DNA of 64,000 nt from Wurfbainia villosa (lineage: Eukaryota > Streptophyta > Magnoliopsida > Zingiberales > Zingiberaceae). Of the stretch, positions 23,198 through 35,100 are shown in pieces. The notes below the pieces were generated by a model that had not been told where the DNA came from, did no database searches, and saw only the letters and a program-made list of their open reading frames with translations. The stretch lies in assembly GCA_025175895.1 (NCBI GenBank), contig CM046000.1:71350720-71414719 (forward strand), written 5' to 3'. Position 1 is the first letter of the stretch. Each line of letters begins with the position of its first letter. The translations under genes and the position numbers were made by a program.

Positions 23198-24475
23198 ATC
23201 CAGAATTGAGAAAGAGAATTTTAGAAGAAGCTCATGGGACCCCATATTCAATGCATCCTGGATCAACCAAGATGTATCAAGATTTGAAAGAAAAGATCTG
23301 GTGGTTCTACATGAAAAGGTATGTGGCTAAATATGTCAGCACCTGTCTGACGTGTCAAAGAGTCAAAGCACAACATCAAAGACCTGGAGGAGTTCTACAG
23401 CCTATTCAGATCCCAGAATGGAAGTGGGAAGATATAGCTATGGATTTCATAGTTGGACTACCCAAAACAACTAATGGTTATGACGCTATTTGGGTGATTA
23501 TTGATAGATTGACAAAATTTGCTCATTTTCTTGCAATCAAAATATCGTACTTAATGGAACAACTAGCTCAGTTGTATGTTAAGGAGGTGATCAGATTGCA
23601 TGGGGTTCCTAAGACCATCATTTCTGATAGGGATAGTCGATTTACTTCACACTTTTGGGAGTGTGTTCAGAAGGCCCTTGACACTAAGCTACGATTTAGT
23701 ATAGCATTTTTTCCTCAAACAGATGGGCAAACCAAATGAATAAATCAAATTCTAGAGGATGTGCTCCAAGCTTGTGCCTTAGATTTTAAAGGAAGCTAGT
23801 GCAAATACCTATGTTTGGCGGAATTTGCTTACAATAATAGCTACCAAGCTACAATTGGAATGGCACCCTATGAAGCATTATATGGAAGGAAGTGTAGGTA
23901 TCCTATTTGTTGGTATGAAGGTGGTGAGAAGAAAGAAATGTGGCTTATGATAGACTTTATAGAAGACACCACCAAAGTTAAAAAGAGCATCCGCCAAAGA
24001 ATAGAGACTGCTCAGAGTCAGCAGAAAAGTTATGTCGATGTACGATGTAGATCACTTGAATTCGAAGTTGAGGATTCTGTATTTCTTAAAGTAGATCCTA
24101 TGAAAGGGGTGATGAGATTTGGGAAGAAAAGCAAGATGAGTCCACGTTATGTAGAACCTTACTGGATCACAAAAATAGTTGGCAAAGTAGCTTATGTGTT
24201 AGAGCTACCTCAAGAAATGTCGGCGATTCACAACGTATTTCATGTCTCAATGCTGAAAATGTATGTTCCTAATGCGGACCATGTGATTGAACCACAGACG
24301 GTACAAGTTCAAGAAGATTTGAGCTATGAAAGTCGACCTATTTAGATAATAGATCAAGAAATTGAGAAACAAAGAAGTACCCTTAGTTAAAGTCATATGG
24401 CAAAATCAAAAGTTCAAAGAAGCAACTTTGAAACATGAGGATGACATGAAACAAAAGTATCCAGAGTTATTTTAA
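23198..24475 (+). pseudogene. pol: Element K integrase and chromodomain-like tail remnant
   Basis: The integrase would insert the element's DNA copy into chromosomes. The zinc-binding HHCC region is readable from about 23220 (EEAHGTPYSMHPGSTKMYQDL, CLTCQRVK). The core follows with MDFIVGLP, SDRDSRF and the region up to TDGQTK, where TGA interrupts at 23737-23739. After stops the frame resumes at 23815 (AEFAYNNSYQATIGMAPYEALYGR) and reaches HNVFHVSMLKMYVPN. The tail, in a second frame from about 24390, matches the chromodomain-like end of Tekay elements (EATLKHEDDMKQKYPELF) and stops at 24473-24475. Chromodomain tails are thought to direct insertion to heterochromatin. The segment resumes exactly after element A and its TSD. 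Confidence 0.9.
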
Positions 24476-24511
24476 GTTTCGATGACGAAACTTTTATAAG
24501 GTATGAAGGAT

Positions 24512-26932
24512 TGTAACGCCCGAAAAAAAAATAAAAATAAAATATGGTTCGTTATAGCTAGGATTTGAACCATGAACCTCCTAATTGTGAGATAGCCTTG
24601 ATACGACTAGGCTATAAGATAACACTTGGCTAGAATATAAAAAGAATATATAAAGAAGATGAATGAGAAGATGAGAGGATGAAGAGTTGTTTCATCTCCC
24701 CATGAGAAGATGGAGAGTTTTTCTTTTCTTTTCATCTCCCTAGCTATTAATGTGACAATTAAAAGGGAGAAAGAAAACCAACCACTTCATTTTCATTCAT
24801 CTGCCTTCTTTCTCATCCTTGGCCGAAACTTTCCTTCTCCTTCCTCCCTCTCCATCCAAAGCATTAGGACCCCTTGTGTTGGTGTTCTTGAGGGGTGTTT
24901 TCAAGGGGATTTTCTCACAAGGGCTTGGTATATGCAAGGATCACTCTTAGGGCTAAGAAACATGTAGAAGATCTTCATAACCATAGTTGTATATTTATTG
25001 AATCTAGCAAAAGGACGTAAGTATTTCTCACCTGTATTATAAGTAGCTATTCGATTGTTGTATCTAGCTTCTTTTCCTATGTTTTGTTAAGATTATAGGT
25101 TTTGATCAGATTATATGGGTGTGTTTAGATTTATAGGTAAGGTATATTTTGTTTTAAGCAAGACATAAGATCACCAGGATGTTTTTCCTCACCTATAGCA
25201 TAAGTAACTCTTTGATCTGCACATCTAGCTTCTATTATCATGTTTTATTTGGATTTATAGGTTTTGTCTAGATTATGTTTGTTTGGTTTTTTAGGTATTT
25301 TAGGTATATTTCTTGTGGGGCAAGATGTAAAGATTACAAAGATGCTTCCCCTACAAGTTTGGGGACAAAGAGCATGATTAAATGTATTGAAATGCTTCCT
25401 ATATGGGTTTTGGGAGTATGAGCATGTTACATGTTGGTTAAATGACAAAATCAGTAGGTCATATATATTTATAGGTATATTTCATGTTGAAGCAAGATAT
25501 AAGATCGCAAAGACAATTCCCCTATAAGTTTTGGGGACAAAGAGCATGATTTAATGTTTTGAAAGGCTTCCTATATGAGTTTTGGGGGTATGATCATGTT
25601 AAATGTTTGATAAATGACAAAAATAAGTAAGTCATATATAAAGAAAGTATTTTACTTTAAAGTGACATGTACTCGGCCCTTAGATCGCCCATGGGCCCCT
25701 AGACCGCACTTAGTAAGTTGCCCTAATAAGTTCGGTGGTTAGCTACCCCGAATTCTATTAGGGTTGCGCACAAATTGGTACAATGTCAGGCTGCCCAAAC
25801 AAGGATGATTAGTATTTTTAAAGTATATATGTATATATGGTTTCTAAAGTTAACCAAAGCACAATGGTTACAAGTTTAAGTATAGTATATCTCATGTACA
25901 TGTTTCTACAAGCGAAGCATATTTCAAAGTATGTATTGCAAGTTTTGTATGTCAAGTTCATGCATTTCAAGTTGAGCCATTGTGTTATGTACAAGTGTCT
26001 CTATATGTCTAATACAGAAAGTTCATGGATGTCAAGTTGAATACTTGTATTATGTGCAAGTGTTTTAAATGTTTAATGCAAAATGTTCTCAAATGCAAGT
26101 ATGAGCATGTGTTGCATGCAAGTATTCTAATAGCATGTTTTTCCTAATGTGAAGTTTTGTGAGAATAGGAAGTACTTACTAGGCTTCATTTCTTATAGTT
26201 TGCATTCCTTATACTTCATATAAGGGTAAAGCAAGATTGGAGTAAGAGGGGGCAGCGGATGAAGTGCTTGGTGTGTGTTGTGGCGGAACAATGGACTATG
26301 ATCTTGATCTTGCTAGTATTTTGTTATGTGTTAAGACCTTCAATCTTGTTTGTGTGCTAGTGTTCATGCTTATGTGTTTGATCATGTTGTGCCTAAGAAT
26401 GTTGAACTTGCTAGTTTTATGCTATGCTAAGAACTTTGAACTTGCTAGTGTACTAGTGTTCATGTTATGTGCTAGTGTTCATGTTAGGTGCTAGTGTTGA
26501 TCTTAGGTATTGTTGTTTACGTTGATGTTCATGTCAAGGATGCATATATTACTATCACCATGCATGAGGTTGAGTTACATAAGAATGTTTTATATTAGAA
26601 CCCTAGTGAATGTGCATGCTTAGATAGGTCAAGAACTTGCGTAATCTCCCTGTGTCAACATGCCAATGTAGTTGATCTATTTCTTTATCTTCCATTGTTT
26701 CAAGTTTAGAGTTTGAATTATGATACTTGGTTAGAAACCATGTTTAGATCTTGTTATGGGTTGTTGACACTCTTCTGTTTTAAATCAGGTATTAGTTAAT
26801 TTACAAAAAGTGTATGTGAGTTTATGGAATGATTGAGTCATGGTTTACCTGATCACGCAAAGAGTAAGATAAAGAATGGTACAGTAACACCTCCCTTACT
26901 AGTGTAAGCAGAGAGGGGGGGGGGGTGTTACA
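24512..26932 (+). repeat. 3' LTR of gypsy element K
   Basis: The boundaries are TGTAACGCCC at 24512 and GGGTGTTACA ending at 26932, an imperfect terminal inverted repeat typical of this lineage. Length is 2421 bp. TATA-like sequences lie at 24635-24643 and 24647-24654. A run of about 15 G precedes the 3' terminus (26915-26925). The partner 5' LTR is outside, so the TSD (candidate cttcg, 26933-26937) cannot be confirmed. ORFs inside (24710, 25837, 26264) show no domain and are probably chance. Confidence 0.85.
25301..25642 (+). repeat. Tandem duplication of about 171 bp in the element K LTR
   Basis: Two adjacent imperfect copies begin at 25301 and 25472 (each taggtatattt) and share the words ggggacaaagagcatgatt and gcttcctatatg. 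A weaker third relative lies upstream near 25137. There is no coding potential. Confidence 0.75.
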
Positions 26933-26937
26933 CTTCG

Positions 26938-27544
26938 AGAAGTTGTAAGCAGACATACCTGTATCTTACTAAAAAAAATGAATAGAATGCAGTGCAAGAT
27001 CGGAGCGTGGACTCCGAGTGCTCCTATACATGGGTGGACCCAATGGTGAGTGATGTGAAGGTGGTGAAAGGGGTGCATGGGTAGAGTGTCCCTGGTGTGG
27101 TAGGGACTACACTTCCCTTTCCAACTGCCAATTGGCTTGGTTGGTGATGGTGGTACGATCGGTGTCAGGGAGCCTAAGGAGTGACAAGTTCTTTCTTACC
27201 AAAAAAAATTAATTACCCTCTCTCACTATCATCTTCATTGTCATGGACACCCCTAGGTTTATGCTAGCGCTCCCCTCTACTCTATCCAAACCTTTACAAT
27301 CATACCCCATGCTATTGCAAATATGAGTAATCAATCCCCCTAAAGTAATTTCCCTTTTTTGTGCTTTTCCCACCTTAACTAAATGCCTAATAATGTTGGA
27401 TCCTACACTATATTGTTATTCCATCGCAACATGCTCCAAAAGGCATAATAACTTACTCACTCTCATCACTTCATCACTCTCTTGGCTTCCAAAAATCATG
27501 CTATCCATGAAACGATGGATGTACCTAAAAATAAGATTTTGTAG
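26938..27544. other. Unassigned stretch with two SINE/LINE-like A-tails
   Basis: No gene was recognised. Two near-identical words, tcttactaaaaaaaat at 26964 and tcttaccaaaaaaaat at 27194, resemble the 3' tails of plant SINEs or LINEs and lie 230 bp apart. That suggests a short retroposon of about 220 bp at 26980-27210, but I cannot place convincing pol III A and B boxes. The rest (27211-27544) may be the 3' non-coding part of the Athila-like remnant on the minus strand. Confidence 0.35.
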
Positions 27545-27937
27545 TCAGGATGCTTTGCCTCTAGAAGAGTCACAAGAAGTCTCTCTAGTTAATCCATTCC
27601 AAAATATTTGTCCATTAAAATCATTGGGTGTCCTCCTCTCTCCCACACTATGTAGTCCAAAGAAAATACTCCATTGATGTAATGCCCATTCATTCTCTAT
27701 GTTAAACAACCTAAATGTTAACTTCCCTTCTTCGCTATCCTTTCCTGTCAAAATCTCCGGCTCCACCAAGCTAAAAAATTCAAGCACAACCCTAGGGTAG
27801 GTTGGACATCTAATCCCCATTAATTCTTCCCATCCTACAATGTGGAATAACCGTTGCACATCATTTAGTAAACCTAGGGTTTCTATGAAGGGTTCATCAA
27901 TATACCTAGTTGTTGTAATTTTTTGAGACGAAAACAT
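27545..27937 (-). pseudogene. Downstream ORF of the Athila-like element (putative plant transposon protein type)
   Basis: This 130-codon open stretch reads RYIDEPFIETLGLLNDVQRLF, then a GWEELMGIRCPTYPRVVLEFF segment. That pattern fits the protein annotated as putative plant transposon protein or Athila ORF in many plant genomes, usually located after pol. Its function is unknown and an env-like role has been proposed for that position. It is shorter than the family's usual few hundred residues, so it is a fragment. I identify it by memory of the family pattern only. Confidence 0.5.
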
Positions 27938-28226
27938 GTTAAATCTATCTCTATGTGCATTATCTCAAAATATCATGCCAAGAGGGGTGTTACCTTCGTT
28001 CGGTTCTTGTTGGGCATTTCTTTTCCTCAACCTTAGCCTTGAAGTAGCCTCTCTTGTTGTGATGTGCTTTGACCTCTTCATTCTTTCCTCTTGAAGGCTT
28101 CTTGAAGGTTAGAGATGGTTGTATGGAGGTTGGAAATGAGGAAAATCAAGACTTAGGGCAAGGGATTTAAGTCACACGACTGATTTGGAGTGAACACATA
28201 GCTGACACCCCTTTTAAAGGGGTGCA

Positions 28227-28443
28227 ACACGACCGTGTGAAATTCAAATGGTCGGTTGTGTGTGACTTAGCTACGGTCGCTATGCAAAAAGTTCGGAAAA
28301 GGCATGACCATGTGAAATTCACATGGGTGGCCATGTCTGGCTCTGGAATTTTCTTGCAGTGCCACACGATCCGAGCTTTTCCACATGTCCTGTCGTGTGT
28401 CCTTCTTCGCGTTGGGCACGATCGTGTGAAATTCACATGGTCG
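28227..28443. repeat. Three dispersed copies of a 28-bp near-palindrome
   Basis: Copies at 28227-28255, 28303-28330 and 28416-28443 share the core gaccatgtgaaattcacatg with few changes. Each can fold back on itself (ccatgtgaa / ttcacatgg). They lie in the spacer between the protease and the downstream ORF of the Athila-like remnant. Confidence 0.8.
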
Positions 28444-28753
28444 CTCGTCCTTCCTTCTACGGTTCTATAAAAATTCTTCCTTCTACCTAGAAAATTCTAT
28501 AATACCTTGAACATAGATAAGGATTATACTGGATGAAAAATAATGCCTAAACCTAGCATGCATGAATGCAAAAACACTAAAAACACATAAAGTTAAACTT
28601 GGGTTGCCTCCCAAGAAGCGCTTGTTTAAGGACTTTAGCTTGACCATACTCGTATGTTTTAGCTTGGCTTCGATGGCTACGTAAACATTCACTCATCTAT
28701 ATTAGACTTTGCATCCTCCGATGGCATCTTAGCTATCCGACAAGAAGAATACC

Positions 28754-29221
28754 CTATTGAAAAAGGTCATCATGCCCTGACAGGTTAAACTTTATGAGCT
28801 CATCTTCCACATTAAAGGGAATCCTATGCTTCTTTACATCGATGCAAGCTCCAGCGATGGCTAAAAATAGTCTTCCCAGTATAAGTGATGTGGTGGGTTC
28901 TTCTCCCATGTCTAATACAATGAAATCCATAGGTATGTAAAAATTCACTATGACTATGGGTACATTCTCTAAAATACCTACGGGCTGCCTAATAGTGTCA
29001 TCTGCCATTTGAAGGGCCATACCGATGACCTTTACACCTATTAGACCAATCTTCTTGTAGAACGCGTGAGGCATTATACTAATGGATGATCCGAGGTCGT
29101 ATAGTGTGATGTCAAAATTAAACCTGTAAATCATGCAAGATATGATGAATTCCGCTGGGACCTCCAACATGGGTGGAGACTTATTTTCGATTGCAATCAA
29201 ACTCTCTAATGGCAAAATCAC
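28754..29221 (-). pseudogene. Athila-like gypsy aspartic protease domain
   Basis: A 155-codon open stretch with the retropepsin-like pattern of Athila/Tat elements: DLGSSISIMPHAFYKKIGL, then VGILENVPIVIVNFYIPMDFIVLDM, then LILGRLFLAIAGACIDV. The active-site triplet is DLG, where DLGAS is common in this lineage, so this may be the native form. The frame is open but its polymerase partner is missing. It would have processed the gag-pol polyprotein. Confidence 0.78.
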
Positions 29222-29634
29222 TGCGGCACATCTCTTGGCGCCCCAATCACTAGTTTCACTAATTCCCTTGATGAACCATCATCCTTATCAACATTATGAG
29301 ATTCTAGGTGACTTAGATTAGATTATCCAATGAAACCTTCCATGATTCGCAATGATGAATTGGATATTTGGGCTACCTGATTTCTAGAATCTTTGCATGT
29401 CTTGGGAGACCTTCTATGGAGGTCTTTAACTCTTTCAGCACTTCTTCTGTTCTTTGATGTTGCTGCTAGAATTCTGCATTAGCCCTTGTTTGGGTCTGAA
29501 TGAAATTCTCCATCATTTGCTCTAACCTAAATTTAGGTGGTTGTTGCTGCCCACTGCTCAGTTGTTCTTACCCACTCGATTGTTGGAAATTTTCCGAATT
29601 ATTTTTGTATGAATGGTTCCTCCATCCTGGATTG
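29222..29634 (-). pseudogene. gag: Athila-like gag C-terminal region
   Basis: Minus-strand translation gives a Gln-rich segment followed by PPKFRLEQMMENFIQTQTRAN and EEVLKELKTSIEGLPRHAK, the linker with coiled-coil character between gag and protease in Athila-type elements. In-frame stops occur near 29470 and 29380. The upstream end is cut at 29635. Confidence 0.6.
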
Positions 29635-30304
29635 TGTCAGTAGTAAGGACTAGAGTCAATTATGTGACGATTGACTACGGACTTATGTATTATATTCTAT
29701 TAATAATAAAGGCAAAGTTTGGTTATTATATTTACTTCATGCTTGTGCAAGTCGAATAAATATAATAATATCCTAGAAAGTAGGTTCTTATCTACAACAC
29801 ATCAATTAGTAGAATTGATTGCGAGAGGTTGTAGAGAACACTATTCTTAAATATTCCTAGTCAAGCATTAATATACAAGGGCAATATTAATGCATTGAGA
29901 CTAGCATGTAAGTCAATTAATGACTTGACCTCTCAAGTCATGGATATGTGATATCACGTTGACACATGGGTATATATTAGAGAATATATACTAACTTGAC
30001 CCACCATGAGAAAGTTTCATGGATCATCATATGAGTGTCATAAACTTTCTCATAGTGACTATTGGTATGATCAGTCCTTCGACCTGAAATCACTACGGTT
30101 TCCTACATAAGGAGTTATGTACTTTGGTATCGTCAAACGTCACCCGTAACAAGGTGGACTATAAAGGCGATCACTGGGTATGTAACAAATTATGCGGAGG
30201 GATGTGAGTGATGTAAATGGGATATATCCCTCCCATATGACGGGAGTGATATATTTAGGCCTTTTGATAGAGTAGGACCACGAAATGCATGACCATGCTC
30301 AAAT
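29635..30304 (+). repeat. LTR E, first part (copia, related to LTRs of element F)
   Basis: It starts TGTCAGTAGTAAGGACTAGAG and aligns over its whole length with the minus-strand copy of the F LTR (31430-32100), with clear divergence. Element F is inserted after caaat (30300-30304). The sequence resumes at 54058. The complete element, or the far end of E, is not visible because I is inserted at 54204. Whether E was a solo LTR or part of an element is undecided. Confidence 0.8.
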
Positions 30305-32100
30305 TGTTGGACTATCCGAGCCACAAAAACCGCTTTTTGCGTTGCGGAAACCCCATAAATTAGCCACAAATCCATGCAAAGATAAACAAAACTACATGTA
30401 CGTGTTTAAAAAAACCTTAGATCCACTCTAGATCTACATGTTAAGAGTATTTCCCTTGATGCGACGCCCTTCGCTTATCCCGCTTGTCCAAACGGCTTGT
30501 CAGAACTCGAGCGTGTCAAGTGTACACTCCTCTATTGGTATCCACACAAGAAATAAGTGGAGAAAAGCAACCAAGAGTGTGCTAGAACCCCTTAGAGGCT
30601 CACGGCAAGATGAAGAAGAGAGAGCTTGAGGGAAGAGAGAAGGAAGAAGATGAAGTTACACAACTTAACTTCACACTTTCATAACCCACTATAAGGGGGT
30701 TACATGCATGCATGTACCTCCAAAAGACAATGGCTCTTGGTCTCCCTCATGAGGTGGCACCCTATGATGTGTCGATGATGATGTGGAGCATCATCATTGG
30801 GCGACCCCATGCCAAGTCACCATGACATGGCAATTGGTCAAGTCAAAATTTGACCATTCATCTTCCCTCTCAAGTCAAGTCAAATTTGACCTCTTATCTC
30901 CCATGGTTGATCAAATCCAATTATTTGATTCAAGTCAATTTGATTTAATGAATCTCAATTCATTAGTTTAAATTGACTCGATGAATCAAATCTAAATTAG
31001 ACTCATTCAACACTTGAATCAACTTGAGTCCAACTCAATTAGTCTAATTTGGATTACTCTTAATCCAATTTGGTTCATACCATGAACCTAATCCTCATGG
31101 TTTATCATATGAACCTAATCTCCATCTAATTGCCCTTTATGTGTGACCCTATAGGTTCTTCTAACGTTGGCAATGCTCCTAAACCGATTTAGGAACATAA
31201 GCAATGAGCAGTATCTAACAACACATCATTGCTACACAAGTTATAAGAATGTTGAGATCCAACATTACCTTTGTTACTAATAATTGTGACTCTCATAATA
31301 TGTGACAATGTCTCTCTATCCTTGACATTTAGATTGACCAATTGAGGCATAAACTGTGTCATCCTCAGTACAATCTATATCTTAAACTCCAAGTAGACTC
31401 ACTCTAATCAAATAAGCTCAATATCTCATATTGACTCATTTGGGCATGGCCATGCACTTAGTGATCTCACTCTATCAAGAATAACGATGTCACTCCGGTC
31501 ATAAAGGAGGGATAGATCCCATCTACATCACACACATCCCTCCGCATAATTTGTTGCATACCCAGTAATCACCTTTATAGTCCACCCATTTACGAGTGAC
31601 GTTTGATGAAGCCAAAGTATGCAACCCCTTATGTAGGCAACCATAGTGACTTCAGGTCCAAGGACTAATAGTCATACTAATAGTCACATGAGAAAGTATA
31701 TGACACTCATATAATGATCCATGATACTTTCTCATGGCGGGTCATTCAGTATACATTCTCCGATGCATACCCATGTGTCAACTTGATATCACATATCCAT
31801 GACTTATGATATCAAGTCATCGTGTTGACCTACATGTTAGTCTCTTCGCATTAACTTGGTCCCTGAATGTTAATACTTGATTAGGAATGATTAAGAGTAG
31901 TGTTCTCTATATCATCTCATTATCGATTCAATCAATCAATTAATATAGATAAGAATGTTCTACTTAAGGACGTTATTATACTTAGTTATTTGGCACCAAT
32001 ACAAGTAAGTATAATAACCATGCCTTTATAAAATAAGAATATGATACAACAAGTCTATACAACAATCATCACATGATTGGCTCTAGGGCTTTCACTAACA
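30305..32100 (-). repeat. 3' LTR of element F
   Basis: 1796 bp, TGTTGGACTA at the low end and CACTAACA at the high end, so TGTTAGTG...AACA on the minus strand. Immediately outside it at 32101-32112 is atctcccactag, which on the minus strand is the polypurine tract ctagtgggagat. ORFs at 30190-30971 on both strands have no domain. Confidence 0.92.
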
Positions 32101-35100
32101 ATCTCCCACTAGCACTAGCATCAATCACTGTAGTATCTACTACCCAATGACCTAGTGTGACCATCATGATTTTTCTGTGCCAAAGCCTTGGTCAAGGGAT
32201 CAGCGATGTTAGCCTCTGTGGGTACTCTGCAAATCTTCACATCTCCTCTATCGATAATCTCTCGAATGAGATGGAAGCACCGTAGTATATGTTTGGTCCG
32301 CTGGTATGAGCGAGGTTCCTTAGCCTACGCAATCGCTCCATTGTTGTCATAATAGAGCTCTATGGGATCTGCTATGCTAGGAACCACCCCAAGCTCAGTA
32401 ATGAACTTGCGGATCGAAACTGCCTCTTTTGCTGCCTCTGATGCAGCGATATACTCGGCCTCTGTTGTAGAATCAGCAACTGTGTCCTGCTTCGAACTCT
32501 TCCAGGCTCACAACGTCACCATTCAAGCAAAATACGAACCCTGACTGTGATCTATAATCATCCAAGTCAGTTTGGAAGCTAGCATCGCTGTAACCCTTTA
32601 TAGCTAGTTCCTCATCGCCTCCAAATATCAAGAAATATTCTTTAGTCCTTCTCAAGTACTTAAGAATATTCTTGACTGCTATCTAGTGATGCTCACCTGG
32701 ATCTGACTGGTTTCTACTCATCATGCTCAAAGCATACGAGACATCAGGATGAGTACATAGCATGGCGTACATGATAAAACCTATGGCCGGTGCATAAGGG
32801 ATCTTATCCTTGCGGTCTCTCTCCTCTCTAGAAGAGAGACTTTGAGTCTTCGAAAGACTCACACCATGTGACTTCGGTAGAAGTCTCTTATTGGTATTCT
32901 GCATGGAAAACCATAGTAATACCGTGTCAATCTATGTACTCTGACTTAGGCCAAGCAATCTCTTAGATCTATCTCTATAAATCTTGATGCCTAGAATACA
33001 GGCTGCTTCTTCTAAGTCCTTCATTGAGAAGCACATCCCCAGGCATGTCTTCACAGACTGTAGAGAAGGGATGTCATTCCAAATGAGTAGTATGTCATCC
33101 ACATACAATACAAGGAAGACAACTGTGCTTCCATTAACCCTCTTGTAGACGCAGGGTTCATCTTCATTCTTGATGAAACCAAACTGTTTGATCGCATCAT
33201 CAAATAGAAGATTCCAGCTCTGAGAATCTTGCTTTAGCCCATAAATGGACCTTTGCAGCTTGCATACTTTCCCAGTATGCTGTGGATCTACAAAATCCTA
33301 AGGCTGTGTCATGTACACACCCATGAGCAAGTTTCCATTCAGAAATACAGTTTTGACATCCATCTGCCAGATCTCATAATCGTGGTATGCTGCAATAGCA
33401 AGCATGCTCTTAATGGACTTAAACATCGCCACTGGAGAAAAGGTTTCATCATAGTCAATACCATGAATTTTCTTGAAACCTTTAGCCACCAATCGACCCT
33501 TATTAGTATGTGTAAGTCCATCCATGTCAGTCTTTCTCTTAAAGACCCAGTTACACCAAATGGGTTTGATGCCTTCAAGTGGATCAACCAAAGTCCATAC
33601 TTGGTTGGTGTACATGGATTCCATCTCAGATCTCATGGCCTCTAGCCATTTCTCAGAATTTGGGTTCATCACAGCTTCCTGATAGGAGGTAGGCTCATTC
33701 TCAATGAGCATAACGTCATCATGGTCAGACAAGAGAAATGAGTATCTCTTAGGCTGACGACGTACCCTATCAGACCTGCAAAGAGGTAGGTCTACTTGAA
33801 CAGGTTGTTGTTCCACAACTCTTTGTGCAACAATCTCATCACCCACAACACTTTGTGGTTCCTGTTCAACCTCTATCAAGGCCTTAGTGCTATGGATCTT
33901 ATCTTGAATTTCTTCAAGATTGAACGTACTCCCACTAGTTTTTCTAGAAACAAAATCCCTTTCTAGAAATACCCCAGTCTTTGTCACAAACACTTTGTGC
34001 TGACTGGGAATGTAGAAGTAATATCCCTTCGTGTCCTTGGTATATCCAACAAAATAGCACTTATCGGATTTGGGTCCTAGTTTGTATGAGACTTGACGTC
34101 GAACGTAAGCCTTACAATCCCAAATCCTCATGAAAGACATCTTGGGATTTCTCCCTGTCCATATCGTATATGGTGTCTTTATCATAACCTTTGGATGGTA
34201 CACGGTTAAGTGTGAAGGTTGTTGTGTCTAGAGCATATTCCCAAAAGATTATAAGAAGATCTATGTGACTCATCATAGATAGTACCATATCTAATAGGGT
34301 ACGATTCCTCCTTTCAGATACACCATTCCACTGTGGTGTTCCAGGAGGAGTGAGTTGGGATTGAATCCCACACTCAACAAGATAGTCATGAAACTCATGG
34401 CTAAGGTATTCACCACCTCGATCTGATCGAAGTATCTTAATACTCTTGCCAAGCTGGTTTTGTACTTCATTTTTGAATTCTTTGAATTTTTCAAAGGATT
34501 CCGACTTATGTGTCATCAAATATACATAACCATATGTACTGAAGTCATCAGTAAATGTAATGAAGTACCTGTAACCACCTCTAGTAGCAACATTGAAAGG
34601 GCGACATACATCACTATGTATAAGTCCTAACAAGTTTGTTGCTCTCTCGCTGTGTCCACTAAAGTGAGTCTTGGTCATCTTGCCTAAAAGGCATGACTCG
34701 CATGTCTCATATGATTCAAAATCAAATGAGTCCAGCAACCCATCCTTATGGAGATGGGATAAGCGACTCTCATTTATGTGACCTAAGCGACAATGGCAGA
34801 GATATGTTTGGTTCAACTCATTTGACTTGAACATTTTGGTACTTATGTTATAGATGGGGCTCTCTAAGTCTAGAATGTAGAGTTCGTTCATTAGAGGTGA
34901 ACTATAATAGAACATATCATTTAAATAAACTGAACAATATTTATTCTTTATTATAAATGAAAAGCCTTTCTTGTCCAAACAAGAAACTGAAATTATGTTC
35001 TTAGTCAAAGCAGGCACATAACAACATTCATCTAGTTCTAGTACAAACCCAAAGGACAGAGATAGAAAATAAGTTCTTACAGCAACAGCAGCAACCCTTG

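Larger units (their letters stand above)
1..26932 (+). mobile_element. Ty3/gypsy Tekay-like chromovirus, element K (5' end outside window)
   Basis: This is an LTR retrotransposon with the order gag, protease, RT, RNase H, integrase, 3' LTR, which is the Ty3/gypsy order. The gag has a double zinc-knuckle region and the integrase ends in a chromodomain-like tail followed by an LTR starting TGTAACGCCC and ending GGGTGTTACA, as in the Tekay/Del lineage. Its own DNA lies at 1-1401, 3107-4799 and 23198-26932. The rest of the span is solo LTR D and the nested element A. Removing both insertions and one copy of each TSD restores a continuous domain order. Every coding segment has stops or frameshifts, so the copy is dead. 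The 5' LTR and the start of gag lie left of the window. Confidence 0.9.
27545..29634 (-). mobile_element. Athila-like Ty3/gypsy remnant lacking RT and integrase
   Basis: On the minus strand from high to low coordinates the order is gag C-terminal part (29634-29222), protease (29221-28754), a spacer with the gggaggcaaccc word typical of the region after pol in Athila elements (about 28605), and a plant-transposon-type ORF (27937-27545). RT, RNase H and integrase, about 2.5-3 kb, are missing between about 28750 and 28640. No LTR was identified. The upstream part is cut by LTR E at 29635. Confidence 0.7.

Noticed and set aside
24570..24625. tRNA-like words near the start of the K LTR (ggatttgaaccatgaacctcc)
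   Set aside because: The word resembles a T-arm region, but I could not fold a cloverleaf with an anticodon arm, and the place inside an LTR gives no support.
26911..26925. Run of G near the end of the K LTR as a possible regulatory G-quadruplex
   Set aside because: A single homopolymer next to the LTR terminus is more simply slippage in the GGGTGTTACA end. There is no spaced G-tract pattern.
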